Source: Caenorhabditis remanei
Taxonomy: Eukaryota; Nematoda; Chromadorea; Rhabditida; Rhabditidae
Reading direction: 5' to 3'
Length of the DNA stretch: 64,000 nucleotides
Assembly (NCBI RefSeq): GCF_010183535.1
Contig: NC_071328.1
Coordinates: forward strand, 186,001 to 250,000
Positions 42,831-54,420 of this stretch are shown piece by piece. The translations under genes and the position numbers were made by a program. How positions within the stretch are numbered: position 1 is the stretch's first letter; each line of letters begins with the position of its first letter. The notes beneath the pieces are model-generated. The model did not search any database and was not told the origin of the DNA. It saw only the letters and a list, made by a program, of their open reading frames with translations.

Positions 42831-45175
42831 ATGCTCTCCGCAAGAACTGTCCTCACTCGGACCGCCCGTCTCAGCAATGTAAGGAATTGTGGGATGAAAA
42901 TCAGTGAAATGTAGTAAAAATGTCTAAATTCGTTGGGAAATCAGCGTAAATTGGTGAAAAAACTGAAATTTTTGCGAAAAATGGCTGAAAAATCAGGCTA
43001 AAATCAAGTTTCAGGACATAAAATCATAAATTTTCGCTGTTTATCATCTCTCAAGTAGGATTTTAGCTGAAAATGTCAGAAATTTCACGTATTTCTGTCA
43101 ATTTTTCATGAAAATCTCTATATTTTCAGGCTCGTCTCAACAGCACACTCGTCGTCGCCGAACACGACGAAACGAAGCTTGCGCCGATCACTTTGAATGC
43201 GATCACTGCTGCTGGAAAGGTGATTTTCACGAAAAGGAGCCAATTTTCCTGAAAAATCTCGATTTCCGGACTGAAATTTGGGGAAAAATACATTTTTTAT
43301 TCAGAGTTCACATTTTCCATTTCTAAAACTGCAACTGACCAATTTGTGATCAGTGATCATTGTTCGCTGGGCTATAGATAACATGTCTCGGCTGTTTTTG
43401 AGCGAAATTTTATTTTTTATTGCTTTTGGAGCGTTCTAGAAGGTTCTCAGTGACTCGGAGCTTGATTTGGAGCGAAAAAAGCTAAAACTTTGAGAATTTT
43501 AATCAAAAACTGTAGAAATTTTGTCTGGAGAGAAGAAAAAGATCCCGTTAGGCCGTTTTTGATCAGAATTTGATTATTTTTTGGTTTTTGGAGCATTTGG
43601 AGATTTCTAGAAGATTCTCAGGGACTCGTAGATATATTTGGAGCGAAAATTTTCTCACCATCGCTATTAAGCTCAAATTTTGAGTATTTTCATCAAAAAC
43701 AGTATAAATTCAGTCTGGAGAGAGGAAGAATATCTAGATTCTGCTCAAAATTGCTATTTTCGCCTCGAAAACTTTCATTTCCAGCTCGGAAACGACGTAT
43801 CCGTCCTTGTCACAGGAGCGAACGCCCAGAAAGTCGCCGAGCAAGTGGCCAAAGTGAATGGAGTGAAGAGAGTTCTTGTTGCTCAGGATGACAAGCTCAA
43901 GAACAATTTGCCAGGTAAAAATAGAGATTTCTGGCTGAAATTTACAGTTTTTGACCCGTGTTCGCTATTTTTCAAAAGTTTTTTGTAAATTATTATGAAA
44001 AACAGCGAAAATTGGTCAAAAACTGTGAACATCTGAGCCGGTGCGAGAAAAAAACTCTGCGTCTCTCGCCGAAACTTTTCCGTTTGCGGTGGGGCGCGGT
44101 TGAAACGGCTAATATGGCTGAAATTCCCTCAAAGTCATCCAAACTCATTCCAGAACGCGTCGCTCCGGTCGTCTTGGCCTCGCAGAAACAATTCAACTTC
44201 TCGGCAATCACCGCCGGCTCGTCGGCATTCGGACGTGGTCTGATTCCACGTGTCGCCGCGAAACTCGACGTCTCCTCGATTTCTGATATCACTCAAGTGC
44301 ATTCTGCTGATAGTTTCACACGCACTTTGTACGCTGGAAACGCTGTGAAGAAGGTGAAGAGTAGTGCCGCCGTCAAGCTTCTCACCTTCCGTGGAACCGC
44401 ATTCGAGCCAGCCAAAGAGGGCGGGTCTGGAGCTGTTGAGAAGGGTAAGAAGTGGGAAAAGGGGGGTGGCTTATGAGACACCGCCCACTTCAGCGAAATT
44501 GTTGAATGCGCGGAGTCGAAACTCAACCAACCATCTGGCGGTTCAAAAAGTGGGCGAAGCCTAAGCCAGTCTCTAAAAGTGGGCGGAGCTTAACATAGCT
44601 GTAATAGGAAGATCCCGAAAAAGGATGAAACCGCTGGCTCCGCCCATTTTCGTAGTTCTACAGTGAGGAGACACATCCTATCCTTCCAGCCCCATCCGCC
44701 GACATCGCCACCGACACCAGCGAATTCCTGGGCCAAGAATTGTCAAAATCCGAGCGCCCCGATCTCGCCACCGCCAAGATCGTCGTTTCCGGTGGGCGTG
44801 GTTTGAAGAGCGGAGACAACTTCAAGCTGATCTACGAGCTCGCCGATAAGCTCGGAGCAGGAGTCGGAGCATCTCGTGCTGCTGTTGATGCAGGCTATGT
44901 GCCGAATGATATGCAAGTTGGACAGACTGGAAAGATTGTGGCGCCGGTGAGAGATTTGTTTTCCGTCTTTTTTTTTCGAAATTCTTTGTTTCCAGGAGTT
45001 GTACATCGCTATCGGAATCTCTGGAGCCATTCAACATTTGGCTGGAATGAAGGATTCGAAGACGATCGTCGCCATCAACAAGGATCCAGACGCACCAATC
45101 TTCCAAGTCGCCGATATCGGACTCAAGGCCGATTTGTTCAAGGCAGTGCCAGAGCTCACCGCTGCTCTCAAATAA
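42831..45175 (+). CDS. Electron transfer flavoprotein alpha subunit (ETFA)
   Basis: Exons 42831-42878, 43130-43219, 43785-43914, 44154-44444, 44690-44946 and 44996-45175 join in frame to 331 residues (human 333). The Arg/Ser-rich N-terminus ([13 protein letters not shown]) is a mitochondrial targeting sequence. The N-terminal domain ([11 protein letters not shown] onwards) is followed by the FAD-binding C-terminal domain with [52 protein letters not shown] and [14 protein letters not shown], nearly identical to vertebrate ETFA. The ETF heterodimer carries electrons from mitochondrial acyl-CoA and other dehydrogenases to ETF-ubiquinone oxidoreductase. Intron 3 contains half of a MITE (about 43945-44105). 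The stop codon lies within AATAAA (45171-45176). Confidence 0.96.
43945..44105. mobile_element. Half-copy of the CAACTGCGCC-family MITE in ETFA intron 3
   Basis: Contains GCTATTTTTCAAAAGTTTTT, GGTCAAAAACTGTGAA, AAAACTCTGCGTCTCTCGCC and a GTTTGCGGTGGGGCGCGGTTG end, matching the right half of 37764-38000. The left terminus is missing. Confidence 0.6.
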
Positions 45176-46054
45176 ATCAACAAACTTCATTTTGTATTGG
45201 TAGAATCATGTAGAATATCTTCCTCTTTTTTAAATTATTCTCCTTTTTTGTATTTTTCAGTAAAATCGGGATATTGTGATTGTGTGAAAATGAAATCAAG
45301 CCGTAAATTGATATCATTTCATGGGGTAATCAGGGAGAGTCAGAGAGAGAGTGACATAGAGATTCAAAGATATAAAATTAATATAACAAAAAAGACGAAG
45401 CAACACTGGAGGGAACCGATTTGGGAGTGAGAAAATTCGAACATTTTTAGGGAAAAAAAGCAACGAGAAAAATGCGGGTGGGGTGGTAATGGATACGAAA
45501 TACTGGGGGGAAACTTGAATTTTTCTCAAAAATTACAAAAATTAATTAAAATTATTACCCGCAAAGGGAAGAAGGGATGGATGGGGAGGAGGAGGAGAAA
45601 AGCGAAATTCGAATTTTTGAAAACTGAATAATGGAGGGGGCGGGGCTTCAAAGAAAGAGAGATCGACAAGTTTTGGGGGGTTAGAAGGGTCCGGCGCGAA
45701 AAGTTCGGTAGAGCACGTTTACATAGTGGTGAGAATTAAAAAATTCAAAAAAAAAGGTGTGAAATTGAGAAAAAACGGTGTGACGGGGACCAGTACTTGA
45801 GAAATAAGAAAAAACGATGATTTTTGATTTTTTTAGGCCGGAATTGAGAGAAAAGAGCTATCGATTGATTTTAGGCGCTGAAAAACTCAAAAATTCGCTT
45901 GTCCACGTGAACTACACGAGGTTATCATTGGAGCGCATATGGCGAATCTCGCTGAAATGGCGCGAAAATCAATCGATTTTTCTAGAATTTTCTCCTCAAA
46001 ATACAATTAAAGAAAACGATTAAAGTGAAACAAAAATTACAAAGAAAAAATCAA
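45176..46054. other. Convergent intergenic region ETFA / lsy-22
   Basis: No gene. G-rich and A-rich low-complexity DNA between two convergent stops. It contains an ATTGGAGCGCATATGGC fragment (about 45935) of the AGTGCGCTCTA repeat group. Confidence 0.45.
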
Positions 46055-48001
46055 TTATGCCACCGAAATCGTCGAATTCTCCTCCTGTTTAATCGTCGAT
46101 CCACCGGTCGTCGTCGTCGTCGCCACCGTGACTCCTTCAGTTTCCATCGCCGTTGACGTCGGCTCCTCCTCCTTTATGATGACAGGTTCGACGGTGGGGC
46201 GTGGCGAGTTTGTGGCCGACGCGGTGAGCGGTGTTCGTGTCCGTGACGCGGCTCCCGACGTCGACGGATTCCTTGAAGGTGTCGAGACGGCGACGGAGGC
46301 GGCTGCGGCGGCGGCGGCCATTTGCTGGAACGCATAAAAAATGATAGACGGTTAGAAGTGGTTCTGGTGGACAGAGAGGGACTAGTTTTCTCAAATTATG
46401 GAAAGTTAGGCCACCCATTGAATTTCGCCCCGAGGTGCTAACCCTATGAATGCCGATTCTCCTGTCACAACGAAGCACCGATGTTCTGCTTCTTCAGTAG
46501 GGCTTGTTGAAACTGGAAAAATAGAAAAAAGTGCGGAATATCGGAGTGTTGTAGTTTTTATTTGGGAGAATTCGGACGGAACATTGCTATTATTAAAGTC
46601 AAAAATCGAGAAATTGTGCTCTTTAAAGCAAAAAGGCTAAAATTATCAACAGAGCGTAATTGGATAGTTAAAAAATGCTTCAGCTCATGTGAAAGTGCGC
46701 TCTATTGGGAAAGCATGAAAAATGAGTAATTTCAGGTACAAAAATGAGATTTTTGATGATTTTTGGGCAGAAAACTGAGGAAAACTGATTTTTAGGCACT
46801 TTTCCCTAATTTGGGAGTAAAAACTGCAATTTTGGAGCCAAAAATCCACAGAAATTAGGTTTTTCGTTATTTTTTTGACAGAAATCATCAAATTGTGAGT
46901 AAACGTTGCGAAAACTGTGATTTCACAAATTTTTTCTGAAATTTTAAAAAATTTTCATTAAAAATAGTTAAAAATCCAATGTACACTTGAGTTTTATCGA
47001 TATGTAAAAACATAGTAAAAAATTCGAACATTTTTTTTAAAAATTCAAATTTTTGTACTGTGACCTGGGCCGGACCGGGCCGGTCCGTTGCAAGTCTGAT
47101 TTTCGATAATTTGTGTGTAGAAAAACTGAGAGAATGTAAAAAATCTAAAAATGCAATTTTTAAAGTGAAATGGATCGAAAAATGTCGTTTTTTCGGGGAA
47201 ATCAGTCTAAAATAGTATTTTTTCGGGAAAATAGGTTAGAAAATGCGATTTTCGACAATTTTCTCATTAAATACCAACCTGATACTGTTGTTGCATCGCC
47301 GCCATACTATTCGGCGGCATCATTCCCGGCAATCCAGCCATTCCAGGCGGCATTCCCCCCATCATTCCTGGCACCATCATCGGCCCGCCCATCTGCTGAA
47401 ACATTTGCGCGTGCATCATAGCTTGCGCCTGCGCTGCCATCGCCTGCATCTGCATTTGTTGCATCATTCCGTTCATCGCGGCGGCCTGTTGCTGTCCATT
47501 TGGTACTCCCTGTTTTCCAGGTACTCCACGTGGCGACGCTTGTGCCATTGCATTGAGCATCGGGTTTCTCATCATAAGATGCGGTTGCATTGCGGCAACC
47601 GCCGCCGCATTCATCATCGGCGGTGTCATCACCATCGGATTCGGATTCTGATTCGCACCGCCCGCCTTTTGTGAAATCTGCTCAAGTTCGGCGATGAGTT
47701 GACTCTGTTGTGCTTGATCTGATATCGTGGCGAGGAATCTCGTCGCAATTGCCTCCAATTTCTTCGTCGTCTCATGTGATTTCTGAAGTTCCGTCTGTAT
47801 CGATTGATCGTTCACCTGTTGGAGTGTCAACTGTAATTGTGTCATTTCCTGTCGTGCTCTTTCCAGCTCCTGCTTATTCGATGACAGTTGAGACGATACT
47901 GTTGTCATCTCTCTCTTAATTGCCTCCACATGATCGTTTAGTGTCATTCCGCTTGCAGATCCACTTCGTTTCCTACTGGAATTAGTTGAGTTTAGTTTCA
48001 T
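46055..48001 (-). CDS. lsy-22: Groucho/TLE Q-domain-like co-repressor (LSY-22-like)
   Basis: Exons 47279-48001 and 46055-46324 join in frame to 330 residues. A coiled-coil N-terminus (about residues 22-110; NDHVEAIKREM, SHETTKKLEAIATRFL, LIAELEQ) resembles the tetramerising Q domain of Groucho/TLE/AES proteins. A Met/Gln/Pro/Gly-rich region with many MQQ, MMGG and GMP repeats follows, then Ala-, Thr- and Pro-rich C-terminus with a KEEE acidic patch; there is no WD40 propeller, as in short AES-type members. In C. elegans LSY-22 acts with the Groucho protein UNC-37 in neuronal left/right fate. The name rests on architecture and inferred synteny with ETFA. Start: ATG 48001 has an in-frame stop just upstream and an AATCCAG acceptor about 18 bp before it. 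An upstream exon-like segment at 48613-48793 cannot be joined in frame. Confidence 0.75.
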
Positions 48002-48289
48002 TTATCAATTTTTTCACTGGATTTTGTCCCAAAATTGTTGATATCGATGCAATTTTTGGAGTTTTGAGACCAAAATGAGCCAAATCAACCGAAAAATTTA
48101 TCGACAACTGTATTTCTTTCAAAGTTTTGCTAAAAACTGCATTTTTAGAGCATTTTTTGCTCTAACCATCCCGAGTTTTTAATGTGCAAAATCATCGTTT
48201 TTTCGTGAAAAACCGGAGTGCTTTATGGCGGGAAATTTCAATTTTTCAGCCACTTTCAGCTCCAAAAACGCTGATTTACTGGGTTTTTA

Positions 48290-48372
48290 ACACCAGACTT
48301 GTCAAAAATCGGGCCGGCCCCGGCCGAGATTATTCCTGAGTTTGGCCCGGCCCGGCCCGTGACAAGTCTGTT
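48290..48372. repeat. GGCCCGG inverted repeat
   Basis: CAGACTTGTCA and TGACAAGTCTG face each other around GGGCCGGCCCCGGCC and GGCCCGGCCCGGCCC. Similar GC islands with CAAGTCTG occur at about 47063-47100 and, without the end motif, 6960-7020. These stand out in otherwise AT-rich non-coding DNA. Confidence 0.55.
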
Positions 48373-48612
48373 TAACACTGAAACCCTAGATTAATCTGTT
48401 CGCGTAAATCTACACCAGACCCCCGTAAATCCACACCTAGCTTGTTTCTTGTGGAATTACGGGATATTTAAAGCGAAACATTCTCTGAAAATGCAGTTTT
48501 AAAGTAAAACTTTGGGCATTTTTCCTTTTTTCTTCTAAAAATACAGTTTTTCGCTCTAAGACCAAAATGTTCGGTATTTTTTTCCCATAAAAATGCTAAA
48601 TGCTCACTTTTC

Positions 48613-48793
48613 TCGTGAGCTACTAGAGCTTTGATGCGAGAAATTTGGATTCGCAAATCTTCGTTGGTCCGACGTGATTGTAGGCGGTGGTTGATCGACG
48701 AGGCGATCAAATTTTCTGGCGCGAAATTTGAAATTTCAAATTCAATCGTCTCGGTGTGGAGAGAAGTGTTTGTGGAGAGTGAGAGGGAGAGCT
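48613..48793 (-). other. Exon-like coding segment upstream of lsy-22, join unresolved
   Basis: On the minus strand an ATTTTCAG acceptor opens a 60-codon frame, ending at a GTGAGC donor, that looks coding: FAPENLIASSINHRLQSRR and NEDLRIQISRIKALVAHEK, an amphipathic helix. It ends in phase 1, which does not match either acceptor visible near 48001. It may be an alternative first exon joined through an unseen exon, a separate short gene, or a relic. Confidence 0.4.
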
Positions 48794-48839
48794 GAAAATA
48801 AAGGATTTTAGAAAAAATTTAAAATAACACGAGAAAGCA

Positions 48840-48874
48840 AGTGCGCTCTACCGGGAGGTTCGCTAGAGCGCACT
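48840..48874. repeat. AGTGCGCTCTA inverted repeat
   Basis: AGTGCGCTCTA and TAGAGCGCACT face each other in 35 bp, a minimal solo element. The same GCGCTCTA or TAGAGCGC ends appear singly near 14110, 30036, 45935, 46690, 49505 and 51630. Confidence 0.55.
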
Positions 48875-50950
48875 GACAAGACACAAGTGGAATGATAAAG
48901 AAACAAGGAGAAGATGGAAATAGAAGTTTTAAAGCGGATTTTTGAAGAAAAATTGCGATTTTTAGTGAAAAAATGGGAATTTTAGTGGAAAAACTGGGAT
49001 TTTTAGTAAAAAATATCTATATTTGCCGGAATTTCGCACGAAAAAAAGGTGATTTCCTTATAGAAAATGAGTGAAAAATAACATTTTTGAATGAGTTTTA
49101 GCCGAAAAATACCATTTTCTATCGTTTTCTGCCTATTTTATCTGTCAAAACATTAAAAAAGAGCCAACCCATATATTCCCACCAATAAAACTCTCCTCGA
49201 AAAAACGAAAAAGCGTGTCGGCAAAAAGCAAAACGGCCATTAAAAAAGTGAATAGAGAATGGCGGACGGAACGATAAAAGGGCGTTTTATTACGAGGGGT
49301 CGATAAAACACGAGACGCGTCGGAAGGCACGCCAGCCGGCGCGCCAGGCGGCCGGAACAATGGGAGCGAGGTGAGAGAGTGTGGGGGATTGAGAGAGTAG
49401 GGAGAGAAGGAGAGAAAAAGAAAAAAAAAGAGGAAGGAATGGAGAAGAAAGGTTGACTTCTGAGGAGAGGAGGAACACTTTTCTGTTTTTTTCTAGTGTT
49501 CAATAGAGCGCGCTTGCTAATAGTTAGGAGATGCTCAACTGCAATTATCAACAGAGCGCAAATACAAAAAATAAAAATAAAAACCACAGAATACCAACTT
49601 TTTTGAATTTTTAAAACGAAATTTTGTGTTTGGGCAATAAATAAGCCAGTCTAATCGGCGCTGTGGAGAAGAATGCTAAACTGATAAGCGATGTGGAGAG
49701 AGAATGGTGTCAAAATTTTTGTTTCTCACCGACACTTGTATTGATAACGATTAAATGTTGCGAAAATTCGAAAAGAAAAGTGGCTTAAAAGTTGGTTTTA
49801 CTGTTTGAAATTGGGTGGAATTCGAGAAAATTCACAAAAACCGGGAAAATTGACATTTTTAGCTTCGAAGAACCACAAAAAACACAAAAAAACAATGGAA
49901 AAAAACGTTCCAATTTGAAACTCGCGGCAAAAACGAGTTATGCGCAAACAAAAATCGGCTAACACGCCAAGGTATCGAGAAACGCGCCAAGGGGATTATA
50001 GGAATTTTTTTAGAGAAAAAGTATTTTTATAATGATTTTCAGCCAGAAACAAAGTATAAATCAGATTTTTTCGTGGAAATGAATGGAAAATTCAATTTTC
50101 TGCTGAAAATTGATTAAAAACATAAAAAAATTCCAGGTAAAACAACATTTTTTAACGAATTTCGAAAAAAAAAACAACTAAACATCTCTATTTTGACCCA
50201 AAAGGTTGAGTTGAAGCGGGTTTTCATTCCGGAAATTCATCGAAAGGTGGTGCACTTCACATAAATGAAAAATCGGGACAGGAAAAATGAATAAAAGCAG
50301 GAAACCGCCCATAAAAATCGAGAAAACCAAAACCCCTCTTAACACGCCAGGGTCCCAATACCAAAATGGGGAGGAAATAAAAATTCTATATAAATGTGAA
50401 AAGGGAAGAAGTCGTCCCCCGTCCGTCTTCGTGTGTATTCGATTAAAAACGATGGGTTTTTTGCGTCTTCCATCCCCCCACCACCATCAAATGCTTCTTT
50501 TTTTTCCATCTCTCTCACATTTTATTCGACTCGAAATGAGCTGGTGTGAGCTTTTGATGGATAGAGGAGACCGGGATAGAGAGAATGAAGGGGACAGGGG
50601 CGGATAAAAAGAGAAAAAGAAGATGGATTACAATTCCACTGGGAGCCGCGAGAAAGACCTCTTCCGCAGGTGTTTGGGGCAGCCTAATTGCTCTGAGGCT
50701 CGAAATATTTCGATTCCGAGACGAAAAAGGGGCTGACTTCCATTTTGTCATGGAATCGACGGGGGCTAATTATGGGTTAGTCAGTCATGTCTATGAGCAT
50801 GCAACAGGGAAGATAGGGATTATGTGGTAATTAGTGAGGGGGTTTCGAAGAGGGGGATAAAAGTACGAATATTGATTGTGGAGCTTGAAAAATAGAAAAG
50901 AATTCGAAAATTTTGGAAATTTGTGTTACTTCCGAAAAATAGGGATTTAT
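48875..50950. other. Gene-poor region, part 1
   Basis: No supported gene. A/T-rich with long A-runs; a GC-rich patch with GCCGGCGCGCCAGGCGGCC-type sequence at about 49330-49355; a GA-rich strand asymmetry at 49370-49460; and ACACGCCA(A/G)GG repeats at about 49959, 49982 and 50342. ORFs are short and of biased composition. Confidence 0.4.
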
Positions 50951-52345
50951 GTGACCTAGAAACTTCCCTGGCTGTCAGGAAACTCAAAAATTTCGAATTT
51001 TTGGGTCCTGAAAGTTTCTAGGCCACTAAACGAGGTTAGATTTTTGGCGAATCAAAGTTTTGGGTTTCTAGGCCATGATATTTTCAAAAATGCCCTATTC
51101 ATTATTCCCAGTGTTAATTTTTATGACTTTCTAAGGGGGTCTGGGCATTCGGTCATTAAATTGGATAGGTGGGGGTCGTGTAAGGGAACTGCCGACGACA
51201 CAAACCTAGATATAGACACACCATTAAAAAACAACACTATACGAAGCGCATATAAATTGTCATTGTCGGCGAAATGGGGAGAAGAGAGAGAGAGAGAGAG
51301 ATATGGGGCGGAAATGTGTGAGAAAAAAACTGTAGAATTTGAGCGGAGACATGGAAATAGATAGGGGTAATGAGGCGTGGGATAGTAGGAACGTAGTTTT
51401 CAAAAACATGTGCTTATGTGGCCTAGAAACCTCCCTGACCGTCAGGAAACTCGAAAATATCGAATTTTTAGGTTTCCAGGCGGTCCTGGAAGTTTCTAGG
51501 CCACTAAACGACTTTAGATTTTAGTACGGCCTAAAACTCGAAGTTTCGGGTTTCTAGGCCATGATTTATCACACCAGGAGAGAAAGAGGGAGACATGGAA
51601 ATAGATAGGGGTAATGAGGCGTCGAGTAGTTTGCAAGAGCGCTCTACTAGACTTTTCGAATTCAAGAAAAAGAAGGCTCTCATCAAACCGTGTCTATCGA
51701 TCTACTAGATCCGTTAGTGTTTGTGTGTGTGTGTGTGTGTGTGCACGGTCAGAGGAACATCTGGTGACCCTCACCACACCCATCACACCAGACATACCAC
51801 TAGATAGATACACAGAGGACGATTTACACTCAATTAGAGAGAGGGGAGTGTGTGTGCACTACTGCCTGGCGGATTACCATCTTATTCACACACACACAAA
51901 TACACTGTCATATCCTTATGATGATGACATGATGACCTTCGTCAGATCCCCTGGGGTGGTGATGGCCTAGGACATCCTCAGGATGAAAAGCTAGGCCAGG
52001 AAAAAGTTCTGGTAGAAAAGGGGGTATCGGGTTATGAAGTGTTGGCATTTTTTACTCCAGGACGTTTGGAAACCAGACGTTTCAAAACCAAGAAATTTGG
52101 TAACCTCGGAATTTGTGGTCTTTCAAAAAGTGGGATTTCAGTTGTTTTTTCAAGAGAATATAGGAAACTTAGATCTCTAAATGCGCTTACATGGCCTAGA
52201 AACCTCCGTGGCCCTCAGGAGATTCAAAAATGTCAAACTTTTGGGTTTCCAGGCGGTCCTGGAAGTTTCTAGGCCGCTAAACGACGTTCGATTTTTAGTA
52301 TGGCCTAGAACTCGAGGTTTCGGGTTTCTAGGCCATGATTATCAC
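50951..52345. repeat. Three copies of a GGCCTAGAAAC...TTTCTAGGCC repeat
   Basis: Units at about 50952-51082, 51418-51565 and 52190-52345 share, in order, TGGCCTAGAAAC, CAGGAAACTC-like sequence, TCCTGAAAGTTTCTAGGCC, CTAAACGA and GGGTTTCTAGGCCATGAT. The first and third motifs are inverted to each other. Shorter related pieces occur near 15050, 53137-53170, 55330-55390 and 60980-61215. Confidence 0.65.
51715..51743 (+). repeat. (GT)n microsatellite
   Basis: A GTGTGT tract of about 28 bp. Comparable simple tracts include GAGAGA at about 51280-51300, 53714-53730 and 55478-55496, and GTGTGT at about 59610-59625. Confidence 0.8.
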
Positions 52346-54080
52346 ACCTAAACGTCCAAAGACCGAATTTTCCTGAAAATTCGTGAAAATACTATCAGGA
52401 CTATAAGGATTTCATAAATTGCTAATTGTGACTGTAAAAATGGGATAGTCATAGTCTTTTAAAAGTTTTGAAACAAAAATTTTGATTTTTCCCCTTTTGC
52501 AAGGACCACAAAAAAGCAAAAAGTGTCTGTTCTGGTGGATTAGGATCGGACGGGATAAAAAGAGAGTCATAAATGTGTGTATGGCCAGGAGGGGGTCGTA
52601 AATTCTCGGAGACCGCCCCGTGGAGACACCACTCGAGAGTACAAATTGGGGGAGGGGGTGTTACAAAGGTGGATGGCACCTACCCTATTAACCGGACCCT
52701 CTCAATGACATTCAAGTGATTTGGTCTGGGGTACCGTTGGCGCGTCGCCTCCTCCCTCATAAACCAGTTTAAACCAACACCAAAAGGTACCTAATCCAGG
52801 TGCTTAGATTGATGGGTGGGGGGCTTATTGGCTTTCCAATTGCCTTCTTTTCTCTCCACTATTCTTCCTCTCATTTCTGAATCACATTTTAGACTTTTAT
52901 GGGACACACACAACGACCTCTCATAAATTGACACTTTTTGTGTATGATGTGTCGTTTTGAGAGAAGCGACAGCTGCCAGAATGAAAAAAAGATGATGATG
53001 ATAGGAAGGAGAGAGAAATGGGTTATTAGATAGATAGGGGTAGAGGAAAGGTGTGAAATAAGATAAGTGATGGTGTTCAACAAATCGAAAAATTGAACAT
53101 TTTTGATGATTTTCAGAATGATGGCCGAATTTTGGTTTTCTAAGCCACTAGATGAAATTCTAGGCCATCACTCAAAAATCGCTTTAAACTTGTTTTTGAC
53201 CGATTTTTTCGCGAAAAAAAATCAAACATTTTGAATTTTGTGCTTTGGCGCCATTTATCCGGGTCACAGTTTTATCAGAACAGTATCTATCTTTGAAAAA
53301 AGGGTAAGCTACTGTAGATTAGAACTAATAGCAAGTACGCTATACCGGAACGCAAAATTTGTATTGGATGCCGATTGCACTCAAACGGTTTTGAAACGTC
53401 CAGGAGACCACAAAAGTAGTTTTCTCTCCTTTCTGAGCACTTTTTCCGGTTTTAGAACGTTCTGGATCCCTAGGCGCTCAGAATTTGCAAAAAATTTTAA
53501 AGAAGTTACCAAAAAAGGTGTCCCCCCAACTATTAAACCACCCGGGGGGTCCTGCTTGCGGACCCACAGAGATAACGGACCCCCTATAGAGACATTAGAC
53601 GAAAAAAAAAACACTCGTTTCGAATTTTCGAAAACAAAGCGAAGACGAGGGGAGGGAGAAGAAGAAGAAATTGGATGACAACTAATACAACGGAAGGAAA
53701 AGGAAAAAGAAAGAGAGAGAGAGAGAGATGTATGTGTTCACGCTTGGTTACAGCTAATGAATATTTACTATTTACTACTGCTTCTGGTCTCGGTTTGGTG
53801 GCTAATAAGGTGGTGGTGAGATAGGAGGTGTAAGTGTGCTCTTTTGCTAATTTGTAACTGATAGGGAAATAGTTGGGAATTTCGGAGTCTGGAACATGAC
53901 AAAATTCACGAAAAACTAACTTTGGTTAGGTTGAAAACTTTCTAAGTGAAGATAATGTAAGTTCGCTCTAATGCCACTAAAAATCTAAACTAGAAAAGGC
54001 ACAGAATTTCTAATTTTGAATTTTTGAAAAGAAACAATAAAAAGGAGCAGGTTTTCAAAAAAAATTTGAAGTTATTTTGT
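52346..54080. other. Gene-poor region, part 2
   Basis: No gene found. The stretch contains scattered GC-rich islands (52580-52790, 53520-53600) separated by A-rich DNA. ORFs at 53238-53678 lack a recognisable protein pattern and splice context. Confidence 0.4.
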
Positions 54081-54420
54081 TAATTCGAATATTCACCACC
54101 GCATAAAAATGCACAGTTCTCTGGCTTCGATTGTGGAGAGATGGGTGTTGCCTGAAAAAATAAAGTTTAGAAATTAAGAAACGAGATAGAAAAAAAGTTT
54201 GAAAGTTCATCCTGACGAGAAAATGCACAGAAATTTAAAATTTGGGTGAGATGACATAAAAATTAAAATTTTGAATCCTTGGAAATGAAAAAAGTTTACA
54301 CCCTGACGAGAAAATGCACAGAACTTGAATTTCTAAGAGGTTCGTCTTCAAAACACTTCGAAGACACGAAGAAAGTCAAAAGTTCACCATGAAAAAAATG
54401 CACAAAATTCAAATATTTTC
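54080..54420 (+). repeat. TTCACC...AAAATGCACA repeat cluster, first block
   Basis: Variants of one motif recur: TTCACCACCGCATAAAAATG + CACAG (about 54090), TTCATCCTGACGAGAAAATG + CACAG (about 54207), TTTACACCCTGACGAGAAAA + TGCACAG (about 54294) and TTCACCATGAAAAAAATG + CACA (about 54383). Spacing is roughly 85-115 bp. Confidence 0.65.

Noticed and set aside
53238..53678. 146-codon plus-strand ORF in the gene-poor region
   Set aside because: No recognisable domain, no acceptor or donor at sensible positions, and mixed composition typical of random ORFs.
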